From Mariniblastus sp. (GTDB lineage Bacteria; Planctomycetota; Planctomycetia; Pirellulales; Pirellulaceae), in assembly GCA_029251085.1 (NCBI GenBank), contig JAQXDZ010000033.1:1-64000 (forward strand): a stretch of 64,000 nucleotides of DNA, in the 5' to 3' direction. Position 1 is the first letter of the stretch; the number at the start of each line of letters is the position of its first letter. Below are positions 45,400-53,307 of this stretch, in pieces. The notes under the pieces were generated by a model. It was not told the origin of the DNA. It saw nothing but the letters and a program-made list of their open reading frames with translations, and did no database searches. The translations under genes were made by a program, and so were the position numbers.

Positions 45400-46045
45400 C
45401 GACTTCGTCTCCGTAATTACCTTGGTTAATCCAAACTTGAACTCCGATGTGCCCTTGAGCAGTCAACGCTTCGCTGAAACCATAACTGATTTTAGCGCGA
45501 ATTGTACTCAAAGGAATCGAACCGCTAATGTGTTTCTCTCGGCGGGCCATTTCTGCACCACCTAAACGTCCGGCCAACTGAACTTTGATGCCTTTGGCAC
45601 CAGCATCCATTGACTCTTCTGCAGCCCGCTTCATTGTTCGGCGGAAACTGGCTCGGCGTTGTAATTGTTCTGAAATCTTTTCGGCCACAAGCTGGGCTTG
45701 CAAATCAGGGCGACCAATTTCTTCGACTTTCAAATTGATGCGTCGCCCAATCAGGTTCTGCATCTCATTCTGAAGCCGTTCTACTTCCTGCCCCTTTTTC
45801 CCGATGATCAAACCAGGGCGAGCGACAAACAAAGTGACTTTCACTTCGTCACGTGTCCGCTCGATCTCAACTCGATCGATTCCGGCTGCTTTGTAATTCT
45901 GCGTTGGGTGCTTTTGCACAAAATCGCGAATCTTTTTGTCTTCTACCAAGAGCGTCGCAAATTCGGCTTTGGGAGCATACCATCGGCTTTTCCAGCCTTC
46001 CATGACCCCGGTTCGAAACGCGATTGGATTTACTTTTTGACCCAT
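45338..46045 (-). CDS. rpsC: 30S ribosomal protein S3
   Basis: 235 residues. MGQKVNPIAFR, the KH domain GLIIGKKGQEVERLQNE and GRLGGAEMARREKHISGSIP are diagnostic. About 20 residues beyond the usual end (after VWINQGNYG) are encoded in DNA shared with the start of rplP, in another frame. Confidence 0.97.
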   Translation of the reverse strand: MGQKVNPIAFRTGVMEGWKSRWYAPKAEFATLLVEDKKIRDFVQKHPTQNYKAAGIDRVEIERTRDEVKVTLFVARPGLIIGKKGQEVERLQNEMQNLIGRRINLKVEEIGRPDLQAQLVAEKISEQLQRRASFRRTMKRAAEESMDAGAKGIKVQLAGRLGGAEMARREKHISGSIPLSTIRAKISYGFSEALTAQGHIGVQVWINQGNYGDEVDGSDAKTGQASKGPKRSYKR

Positions 46046-46083
46046 CAGTGACTCACTAAACGACAGTTGTTATTGTTTTGTTT

Positions 46084-46431
46084 TTATACTTCGTCGATGC
46101 CAACACGAATGTGTGACATCCGCTTTTTAATCATGAACGACATGCCTCGAGCACGCGGTCGCATTCGCTTGAACATCGGCCCTCCGTCGATACAGACTTC
46201 GGAGATAAACAGATTGTGCTCTTCGACGATCTGCCCAGGGTTTTGACTTGGATCCTGAGCATTCGCTAAAGCACTCTTGATAACCTTCTCAAGCATCCGA
46301 GCTCCACGTTGAGGCTGGTACTTAAGAATGTCCAAAGCTTCGTCCACGAATTTCCCACGAACCAAATCGGCCAGAGGTCGAACTTTTCGTGCGCTAATTC
46401 GTGCGTAACGATGTTGTGATTGAAATGCCAT
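46084..46431 (-). CDS. rplV: 50S ribosomal protein L22
   Basis: 115 residues. ARISARKVRPLADLVRGK and the C-terminal beta-hairpin MFKRMRPRARGMSFMIKKRM, which lines the exit tunnel, are conserved. Confidence 0.97.
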   Translation of the reverse strand: MAFQSQHRYARISARKVRPLADLVRGKFVDEALDILKYQPQRGARMLEKVIKSALANAQDPSQNPGQIVEEHNLFISEVCIDGGPMFKRMRPRARGMSFMIKKRMSHIRVGIDEV

Positions 46432-46503
46432 TTTTATGTCTGCGTCTAAATCGTGCTTGTTTTAATTTAAAGCCGGCCGCTGCTAACGAGTCGCAATTGG
46501 CGA

Positions 46504-46773
46504 CTAGCGTTTCTTGCCGCCACCGTGCCCCTTAAATGTTCGCGAAGGAGCGAACTCACCAAATTTGTGTCCAACCATGTCTTCGGTCATCAAAACCTTG
46601 ACATGCTTTCGACCGTCGTGGATCAGAAAAGTGTATCCGATAAATTCCGGAATTACAGTGCAGGCCCGAGCCCAGGTCTTAATGGGTTCTTTTGAGCCAG
46701 CGGCTTCCGCCTTTTGAACTTTTCGGTAAACCTTTTCGTCGACGAAAGGGCCTTTTTTCTGTGATCTACTCAT
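46504..46773 (-). CDS. rpsS: 30S ribosomal protein S19
   Basis: 89 residues. [18 protein letters not shown] at the start and [19 protein letters not shown] at the end are the S19 signatures. Confidence 0.98.
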   Translation of the reverse strand: MSRSQKKGPFVDEKVYRKVQKAEAAGSKEPIKTWARACTVIPEFIGYTFLIHDGRKHVKVLMTEDMVGHKFGEFAPSRTFKGHGGGKKR

Positions 46774-46845
46774 AATGTTTTGTGTTCTTATGGTTAGCGG
46801 CCGAACTGATTTAATTCGTTGGGCCGGTGTGCCTAAACGCGATTT

Positions 46846-47703
46846 CTATTTAACTTTCAACTGACCGTAACGCCTCGACTTACGCCGTCGGACGATAGAA
46901 GCATTGGATGCTTTTGCCTTCTGACGTGTCCGTCCACCTTTGGCTGGTACGCCCGATGGACTCACTGGGTGACGACCACCTTTTGTGCGACCTTCACCAC
47001 CACCGTGCGGGTGGTCAACCGGGTTCATTGCGGTACCGCGAACATGCGGTCGACGCCCAAGCCAGCGTGAACGCCCCGCTTTTCCAAGGACGACTGCGCC
47101 GTGCTCTGAGTGGCCAACCTTGCCGATCGTCGCTCGGCACGTGGCCGGTACTCGACGAATCTCACCACTTGGTAGTGAAATCTGTGCCCACTTTGCTTCG
47201 CGAGCCATCAAAGTCGCTCCGACGCCAGCACTTCGGCACAAGATGCCGCCCTGACCTGGTCGCATTTCGATATTGTGAACCGACGTTGCCAACGGAATGT
47301 TCTTAAGCGGCAAGCAATTGCCAACTGTCGGAGGTGCTTCTGCACCGCTGAGAACAACATTGCCGACCTCAAGGCCTTCCGGTGCGATAATGTATCGCTT
47401 CTCGCCGTCGACGTAGTAAATCAAAGCAATGTAGGCACTGCGGTTAGGATCGTACTGAATCGAATTCACCACACCCTTCACGCCGTCCTTGTCACGCTTG
47501 AAATCGATAATTCGATAGCGACGCTTGTGGCCACCGCCGCGATGACGTGCCGTGATGATTCCCTGGTTATTTCGACCGGCAGTCTTAACGACCGGGCGTA
47601 GCAGGCTCTTCTCTGGCTTTGCGCCTTTGGTTAGCTCTTTAAAGTCACTAACGCTCGCGTCACGCCGTCCAGCGGAGGTAGGTTTGTATTTTCTGATTGC
47701 CAT
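46846..47703 (-). CDS. rplB: 50S ribosomal protein L2
   Basis: 285 residues, a normal length. [20 protein letters not shown] and the C-terminal [18 protein letters not shown], close to the peptidyl transferase centre, are intact. Confidence 0.98.
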   Translation of the reverse strand: MAIRKYKPTSAGRRDASVSDFKELTKGAKPEKSLLRPVVKTAGRNNQGIITARHRGGGHKRRYRIIDFKRDKDGVKGVVNSIQYDPNRSAYIALIYYVDGEKRYIIAPEGLEVGNVVLSGAEAPPTVGNCLPLKNIPLATSVHNIEMRPGQGGILCRSAGVGATLMAREAKWAQISLPSGEIRRVPATCRATIGKVGHSEHGAVVLGKAGRSRWLGRRPHVRGTAMNPVDHPHGGGEGRTKGGRHPVSPSGVPAKGGRTRQKAKASNASIVRRRKSRRYGQLKVK

Positions 47704-47798
47704 TGCAATATTCCGTTTAGTTTATGTCTGCGTTGCTTATCCGAATCGCCATTCGATATTTAGGAACCCAAAGATTCCTGAACCAATTCCAGATTGGT

Positions 47799-48134
47799 CT
47801 AAAAGAAGTCGATCTTGTCCTCTGGGTGCAGAGTGACAATTGCCTTCTTCCAGTCTTTCGTGCGTCCGAACCTGAACTTATACCGACGCGGCTTACCCTT
47901 GCGGACCTGCGTCGAAATTCCGGTTACTCTGACCTCAAAAAGCTTTTGAACAGCATTCTTGATGTCGGTCTTCGTAGCCAACGGATTGACCTTGAAGGTG
48001 TATTGATTCAGTTCCGTCGACTGATACATCGCCTTTTCGGTGACGGTCGGCTTAAGGATGACCTGATGTGGTTCCAAAACCAACTTCTTGGGAAGCGCCG
48101 GTTTTCGATTTCGCTTGGTAATTACTTTGCCCAT
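47799..48134 (-). CDS. rplW: 50S ribosomal protein L23
   Basis: 111 residues. VILKPTVTEKAM, YTFKVNPLATKTDIKNAVQK and LFEVRVTGIST identify L23, the main docking protein at the exit tunnel. It starts six bases after the rplD stop. Confidence 0.96.
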   Translation of the reverse strand: MGKVITKRNRKPALPKKLVLEPHQVILKPTVTEKAMYQSTELNQYTFKVNPLATKTDIKNAVQKLFEVRVTGISTQVRKGKPRRYKFRFGRTKDWKKAIVTLHPEDKIDFF

Positions 48135-48140
48135 CGTTGA

Positions 48141-48791
48141 TTAACCCTTCGCCTCAGCCGTGGCCGAACTTGTTTTTTCTTTTAATTGATCCATGGCTTC
48201 CTTGGTCACCAACACACGGTGTGGCTTCAGGATTGCCAATGCATTGAGGTCGCTCACAGGCAAAACCTCAACACGCTGCACGTTGCGAGCGCTCTTGTAA
48301 ACCATCGGAGCGTGCTCCGCAGTGGTTATCAATGTGCTCTTACCTTCGAGCCCCATTGTCTTCAGCATCCCGGCGATCGCACTTGTTTTCGGTGCGTCCA
48401 TCGAAAGACCGTCGAGCACAACAACTTGCTCATCTTGAATTTTCCCAGCCATCGCCATGCGAGTTGCAAGTCGAACGGCCTTGCGAGGCAGTCGGTACGA
48501 ATAATCTCGGTTGCGGATTGCAAATGCATGTCCACCACCACGTCGAATGTTCGAGCGGCGACTTCCTGCACGGGCATTACCCGTTCCCTTTTGACGGTAC
48601 ATCTTCTTCTTGTTACCAGCCACTTCGGCTCGACTTTTGGTCTTGTGTGAACCTTGTCGAGCACTGGCTTGATACATCACGACGACGTCGTGCAACAATT
48701 GCTTGTTGATCGAGGATGCAATTTCCGTCGGATCGATCTCGTATTTACCGATTTCTTTTCCGCTACTGTCGTATACAGGCAAACTAGCCAT
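48141..48791 (-). CDS. rplD: 50S ribosomal protein L4
   Basis: 216 residues from ATG 48791; a TTG at 48803 is less likely. GSHKTKSRAEVAGNKKKMYR, GTGNARAGSRRSNIRRGGG and the VLPVSDLNALAIL end are diagnostic. In enterobacteria L4 represses the S10 operon; no such leader structure was identified here. Confidence 0.97.
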   Translation of the reverse strand: MASLPVYDSSGKEIGKYEIDPTEIASSINKQLLHDVVVMYQASARQGSHKTKSRAEVAGNKKKMYRQKGTGNARAGSRRSNIRRGGGHAFAIRNRDYSYRLPRKAVRLATRMAMAGKIQDEQVVVLDGLSMDAPKTSAIAGMLKTMGLEGKSTLITTAEHAPMVYKSARNVQRVEVLPVSDLNALAILKPHRVLVTKEAMDQLKEKTSSATAEAKG

Positions 48792-48804
48792 GATTGATGT
48801 CAAC

Positions 48805-49521
48805 CTACTTCTTGTTTGTCTCTTGAATTACCAGATAGCCACCGTTTGGCCCGGGGACTGCACCTTTGATAAGTAGCAGATTGTTTTCGGCATCGATTTT
48901 GTGAAGTCCGAGATTACGAACAGTAACCCGAGCAGCACCATAGTGCCCGGCCATTCGCTTCCCCTTAAACGTGCGACTCGGCCATGCACTCATGCCGGTA
49001 CCACCAGCATGACGATGACACTTTTTCACACCGTGCGTTGCTCGCTGACCGCTAAAGTTGTGACGCTTCATAACACCCGCGAATCCGCGACCCTTGCTGA
49101 CGCCAATGACGTCTACACGAGCGACTTCTTCGAGGACAGCAACGCCGATATCCTGGCCAACTTCCACGCCTTCAGTTTCACCGCGAAGCTCACGAATGAA
49201 CTTCTTCGGCTCACAACCAGCTTTGGCGGGCGACTCAACGCCTTTGGCAGCAAGAGTGCTGCTCCGCTTTGATTTAATATCTGCCACATGGCCACGCTCT
49301 GAACGAGCAGCCTGGCTCTGACGGGATCGACGATCCTTGGCCGGACGCTTCTTATCTTCAAAGCCCAACTGAACGGCTGAATAACCATCTCTTTCATCTG
49401 TACGCAGCTGAAGCACCTTGCAGGGCCCCGCTTCGACAACTGTGACCGGCGTCGCTACCCCTGTTTCGGGATCGAACACCTGCGTCATCCCGACCTTACG
49501 GCCGAGTATGCCTTTCGTCAT
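48805..49521 (-). CDS. rplC: 50S ribosomal protein L3
   Basis: 238 residues from ATG 49521 (MTKGILGRKVGMTQVF); in-frame extension to 49560 is rejected. The GVMKRHNFSGQRATHGVKKC and HRHAGGTGMSAWPSRTFKGK core is intact. A basic insert around residues 60-100 makes it longer than the E. coli protein (209). Confidence 0.97.
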   Translation of the reverse strand: MTKGILGRKVGMTQVFDPETGVATPVTVVEAGPCKVLQLRTDERDGYSAVQLGFEDKKRPAKDRRSRQSQAARSERGHVADIKSKRSSTLAAKGVESPAKAGCEPKKFIRELRGETEGVEVGQDIGVAVLEEVARVDVIGVSKGRGFAGVMKRHNFSGQRATHGVKKCHRHAGGTGMSAWPSRTFKGKRMAGHYGAARVTVRNLGLHKIDAENNLLLIKGAVPGPNGGYLVIQETNKK

Positions 49522-49647
49522 GACTATTCGCCTTATTGATTCAATTGGACTCGCCGCCAAGAAGCCTAACCAGCAAACGCGGTTAGCTTATCTCCGCGGC
49601 TTCCGTACCATATGTTCTTTACTTAAATATAAAATAGATCCCGCGAC

Positions 49648-49971
49648 CTACTTCGTCGACGCCTTGATCTTGATCTCAACGCCCGCGGGCAAACTCAATT
49701 TGTTTAGTGCTTCGATTGTCTTGGCTGTGGCCTGGACAATATCAATCAAACGCTTGTGCGTTCTAATCTCGTACTGCTGGCGAGCCTTTTTGTTTACAAA
49801 AGGCCCAGACAAAACAGTATATCGCTCAATTCTCGTTGGGAGTGGAATCGGCCCGTGAACTTCTGAATGAGTCCGCTTGGCAGTTTCGACGATCTCCGCA
49901 GCGCTCTGATCTAGAATCGAGTGATCGTACGCTTCCATACGAATTCGAATTACTTCATGAATACCAGCCAC
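49648..49971 (-). CDS. rpsJ: 30S ribosomal protein S10
   Basis: 107 residues from GTG 49971. [20 protein letters not shown] and [20 protein letters not shown] mark S10, also the NusE transcription antitermination factor. It is the first gene of the cluster, followed by L3, L4, L23, L2 and so on. Confidence 0.97.
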   Translation of the reverse strand: MAGIHEVIRIRMEAYDHSILDQSAAEIVETAKRTHSEVHGPIPLPTRIERYTVLSGPFVNKKARQQYEIRTHKRLIDIVQATAKTIEALNKLSLPAGVEIKIKASTK

Positions 49972-50686
49972 TCAGTTCGTCTCCCAACAATTGTGATTCC
50001 TTCACAACACTAAACCAACGCGGTCAAAAATGCGTACCGAAGGCGACTCCGGTTTTTCTGCCGGATGCGAATTCGGTGTGAAGATTGGTTTTCCTACAGA
50101 ACTTGCGGGAAAAACGAAGAATTTATGCTCTCGCGGTGCTATCGTCAACCGCAAATAAACAAAATACCTCGAAGAATTATATCCTCGCTCAACCTCAAGA
50201 AAAACTCGCCACCAGAAATGGACTTTATCTCAAAAAATCGAGGAATTGCAATGTGTCATCGTACTCGAAACGGTCTGAAATGTAGGGGATAATCTCGGAA
50301 TTTCAAAAAAGTCGAATTTCGTCACCATTATTAGCCGGATCGACTCAATTTTCGACATGGAGATGTCTATTTCGTGGAAACGTACCGCCTTCGGGGTGGT
50401 ATCCGTTGAGTTCGTGTGTGCTTGGCCGCTTGTGCGGAAGGGTGGTTTCGGTCGATTGCGTCGCCCTGGCTACTTGCGTGCTTTGGTGGTTTTGGGTTGG
50501 TCGATGATTGCTAGATAGTGGGGAGTGTCAAGTTGCTCGTTCTGGTGCTTGCCCCTTACAATAGGGCCGGTCGTATATTTTAGTGTTACACCTGATCTTT
50601 CGCGTGGCTGGTTTGGTTTTAGATGTTGAAAATAGGGTGTTTCCGCGGCGGTCGGTTTTTTTGTACAGGACAAGGGGTTTACTTAA
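49972..50686. other. Divergent leader region upstream of the S10 cluster
   Basis: A 715-bp gap without a credible gene. On the minus strand there is a perfect -10 at 50176-50181 for the ribosomal cluster. On the plus strand a weak TTGCTC-N18-TACAAT (50533-50562) could serve the gene at 50687. Short GC hairpins occur around 50383-50435. No known leader RNA or riboswitch could be recognised. Confidence 0.5.
50176..50181 (-). promoter_or_regulatory. Candidate -10 element of the S10 ribosomal cluster
   Basis: A perfect TATAAT on the minus strand, giving a predicted leader of about 200 nt before rpsJ. The -35 region is poor (TTTTTC at 17 bp), so this remains a candidate. Confidence 0.4.
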
Positions 50687-51136
50687 GTGATTTTCGTCCG
50701 ATTTATTTTGCTGGTTCTGGTGTCGCTGTTGTTCGCCGGCCCTAGTTTTTCGCAGACGATTGGCGGTCGGAACGTCTACCGGCCGGTTCAGTTGCCGGTA
50801 GTTTCCTTTTTTAATGTGAGAACAGCGGTAAGTGTCCCCGACGGCGGAACAATGTCGTTAGGTGGTGTTTCGCGGTACTCGGAATCCAGCGTTAGTCGCG
50901 GCATTCCCGGTTTAAGGGGGCCTGTTTTTCAAAGTCGGGCGACGGGATATTCAGCTCAGAGCAGTCGTGCTTCAGTCAGAACGACGATTTTATCGACCCG
51001 AGAAATGGACGAGGTTTTAGCGATTGAAGGTGCTCGTCGTGCGTTAATTCGCCAGCGCAGTGATCCCAACGGTAGTTTTGAAGTTCAAAGGAAGGCAGAC
51101 TTCATCACACGAAATATTGGGCGCGTCCGCAAATAA
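50687..51136 (+). CDS. Small secreted protein with a secretin-like signature
   Basis: A 149-residue exported protein from GTG 50687; AAGGGG lies about nine bases upstream. The signal peptide is about 22 residues (ending near PSFSQ). The central AVSVPDGGTMSLGGVSRYSE, then RGIPGLRGPVF, closely resembles the conserved VPDGGT-LLGG ... P-LG-IP-LG--F segment of type II/III secretin beta-domains, but the protein is far too short to be a full secretin. Function unknown. Its TAA overlaps the ATG of the ABC ATPase gene by one base (TAATG), so it is coupled to the transporter. Confidence 0.8.
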   Translation: MIFVRFILLVLVSLLFAGPSFSQTIGGRNVYRPVQLPVVSFFNVRTAVSVPDGGTMSLGGVSRYSESSVSRGIPGLRGPVFQSRATGYSAQSSRASVRTTILSTREMDEVLAIEGARRALIRQRSDPNGSFEVQRKADFITRNIGRVRK

Positions 51137-51849
51137 TGATTCAAATTGAAGATCTCAAGTTTCAGTACCCTCGCGCTGAATTTACGCTGCGCTTGCCGCA
51201 GTTGGTTATCGAGTCCGGACAGCGAGTCGCGATCGTTGGGCCAAGTGGTTGTGGCAAGACGACATTGCTTAACCTAATATCCGGTATCACTCTTCCGCGT
51301 GCCGGCACTGTGACGGTGTGTGGTGAAGAGGTTTCGGCAATGTCCGATGCTTCGCGAAGGAATTTTCGGATTGCGAAAATTGGAATGGTGTTTCAGCAAT
51401 TTGAATTGGTCGAATACCTTGATGTTTTAAGCAATATACTTCTGCCGTTTTCTATTAATTCGACTTTGCCAAAATCTTCTGAAGTGCGTTGCCGGGCGAT
51501 CGAGTTTGCTGAAGCGCTGGGGCTCAAAGAGAAGTTGGCCCGCAAGCCTGCTCAGCTTTCTCAAGGAGAGCAGCAGCGGGTTGCGATTTGTCGGGCGTTG
51601 ATTACCGAGCCCGGGGTCGTATTGGCGGACGAACCAACGGGCAATCTTGATCCCGAGAATAAGCGGCGTATTCTTGATTTGATTTTTCAGCTTGCCGAAA
51701 AACAGAATCAGACGTTGATAGTCGTGACGCATGACATGGGGATTCTCTCCGGGTTTGATCGGGTTATCGATTTTGAAGAAATGCGATTCTCAAATACGGA
51801 CAAAGAGAGTTCAGACGCTGCTCACGGCGCAGTCGGAGAGCAGGTATGA
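51136..51849 (+). CDS. ABC transporter ATP-binding protein (LolD/MacB type)
   Basis: A 237-residue ATPase. Walker [11 protein letters not shown]-loop [20 protein letters not shown], signature [15 protein letters not shown], Walker [14 protein letters not shown] and the switch His in VVTHDMG are all present. The FQQF-L and EPTGNLD pattern is typical of the LolD/MacB/FtsE class that powers mechanotransmission or lipoprotein release rather than solute import. The stop overlaps the permease start (ATGA). Confidence 0.94.
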   Translation: MIQIEDLKFQYPRAEFTLRLPQLVIESGQRVAIVGPSGCGKTTLLNLISGITLPRAGTVTVCGEEVSAMSDASRRNFRIAKIGMVFQQFELVEYLDVLSNILLPFSINSTLPKSSEVRCRAIEFAEALGLKEKLARKPAQLSQGEQQRVAICRALITEPGVVLADEPTGNLDPENKRRILDLIFQLAEKQNQTLIVVTHDMGILSGFDRVIDFEEMRFSNTDKESSDAAHGAVGEQV

Positions 51850-53036
51850 AAGGTCCATTGTGGTTGGCCTGGCGATATGTGCTTTTCCATAAAGCTAAGT
51901 CGTTGATTTTGGTTGCCTGTATTGTGCTCACAACAATCTTGCCGGTTGCGGTGAAGCTGTTAGTGTGGCAGTTCGATCAAAAAATTGTTGCCAGGGCGGC
52001 AAGCACGCCAAGCGTTGTGGGGGCGAAGGGGAGTTCGCTCGATTTGGTGTTGAGTGCATTGTATTTTAAGCAGGGGGTTATTGAGCCCGTCGCTTATGCC
52101 GAGGTCGAGCGTGCCCGTGGGGATGGATTGGCTACGGCCATTCCCCTTCACTGCATGTTTACCGCCATGGATTACCCGGTCGTGGGGACTTCACTCGAAT
52201 ATTTTGATTATCGAGAACTCGAGTTGGGGGGCGGCACCCTGTTTGTGTCCCTGGGCGATTGCGTGGTCGGGCACAAGGTTGCGGAAATGCTATCCGTAAA
52301 TGTTGGCGACCAGATAATTTCAGATCGAGCTAATGTTTTGGATTTAGCCGGGCAGTCGCCCTTGAAGTTAAATGTGGTGGGAGTTCTGGAGGCGTCTAGG
52401 ACGCCTGACGATTGGGCGGTGTTCGTCGATTTGAAAACTGCCTGGGTAATCCAAGGGCTTGGGCATGGGCACCAGGATTTAAATAAAGAGTCACCCGACA
52501 GTCCGGTCTTAATAGCAAGTGAGTCGGGTAGGATAATTGCTAACCGCGGGGTTGTGTCTTATATCGAAATCACGGATGACAATGCTGATTCATTTCATTT
52601 TCACGGGGACACTGACGAGTTTCCTGTGACCGCTGTCTTGGTCTCTGCGAGTGGCTTTAAGGAAGAGACGATTTTGCAAGGGCGTTACGATTCGAGCGAC
52701 AGTGAAGTGCAGTTCGTCCGTCCTGAAATCGTAGTGCGCGACCTGATGACGATTGTGTTTCAGGTGAACCGGTTTTTCAACGCGAATGCAATTTTGATTG
52801 GTGGTTCGACGGCGATGCTGTTGGTGCTGGTTGTTTTGCTGTCGTTGCGGTTAAGGAAGCGTGAAATGGAAACGATGTTTCGTTTAGGGTGTTCGAGGGG
52901 AACGATCGTCTGGCTGCAGGTTGGAGAAATGGGGATCATTTTTGGATTGGCGATGGTTTTCGTGCTGCTTGGCTCCACTTGGGTTTGGATGATATCGGGT
53001 GACATTGTAGAAGGGTTGTTGGTGAATAGCCGGTAG
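51846..53036 (+). CDS. FtsX-like ABC transporter permease
   Basis: A 396-residue permease of the MacB/FtsX/LolCE class. There is one N-terminal transmembrane helix (about 17-37), a large periplasmic domain (about 40-310), and then two helices near the C-terminus (about 315-337 and 358-380), separated by the coupling loop LRLRKREMETMFRLGCSRGT typical of FtsX domains. The fourth helix expected in this family is missing; the protein stops soon after the third. ATG 51846 overlaps the ATPase stop. With the secreted partner at 50687 it could form an export or envelope-remodelling machine. Confidence 0.85.
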   Translation: MKGPLWLAWRYVLFHKAKSLILVACIVLTTILPVAVKLLVWQFDQKIVARAASTPSVVGAKGSSLDLVLSALYFKQGVIEPVAYAEVERARGDGLATAIPLHCMFTAMDYPVVGTSLEYFDYRELELGGGTLFVSLGDCVVGHKVAEMLSVNVGDQIISDRANVLDLAGQSPLKLNVVGVLEASRTPDDWAVFVDLKTAWVIQGLGHGHQDLNKESPDSPVLIASESGRIIANRGVVSYIEITDDNADSFHFHGDTDEFPVTAVLVSASGFKEETILQGRYDSSDSEVQFVRPEIVVRDLMTIVFQVNRFFNANAILIGGSTAMLLVLVVLLSLRLRKREMETMFRLGCSRGTIVWLQVGEMGIIFGLAMVFVLLGSTWVWMISGDIVEGLLVNSR

Positions 53037-53204
53037 TGGATTCGGGGCGTTTTTTGCTTGCCCTCCGTCCTTTTTGCTGTTGGCGGTTTAAATCGGTAAT
53101 GGCTGGTCATGGTGATTTAATTGTCGTTTGTGCGGATAAGTAGCGATGTCGGGTTTTGGGTCGGAGCTATTCGCAGATTTGGCTGCGGATTGGGTTTGTT
53201 GTTT

Positions 53205-53232
53205 TTGACAAAAAACAGGAGGCTCCTACAAT
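53205..53232 (+). promoter_or_regulatory. Sigma-70-type promoter of the J-like protein gene
   Basis: TTGACA (53205-53210, perfect), 16-bp spacer, TACAAT (53227-53232). Transcription should begin near 53239, about 70 nt ahead of ATG 53308. Confidence 0.65.
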
Positions 53233-53307
53233 ACCGGACTACCTTTTGAGAGACCTTGAAGTTGGGGTTTCGGCGGGTGAATTCAGCGAATTATTTTCGA
53301 ATTTTAA

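Noticed and set aside
50470-50673. 67-residue minus-strand frame upstream of the secretin-signature gene
   Set aside because: Lies over the promoter region, with no start signal and no recognisable domain.
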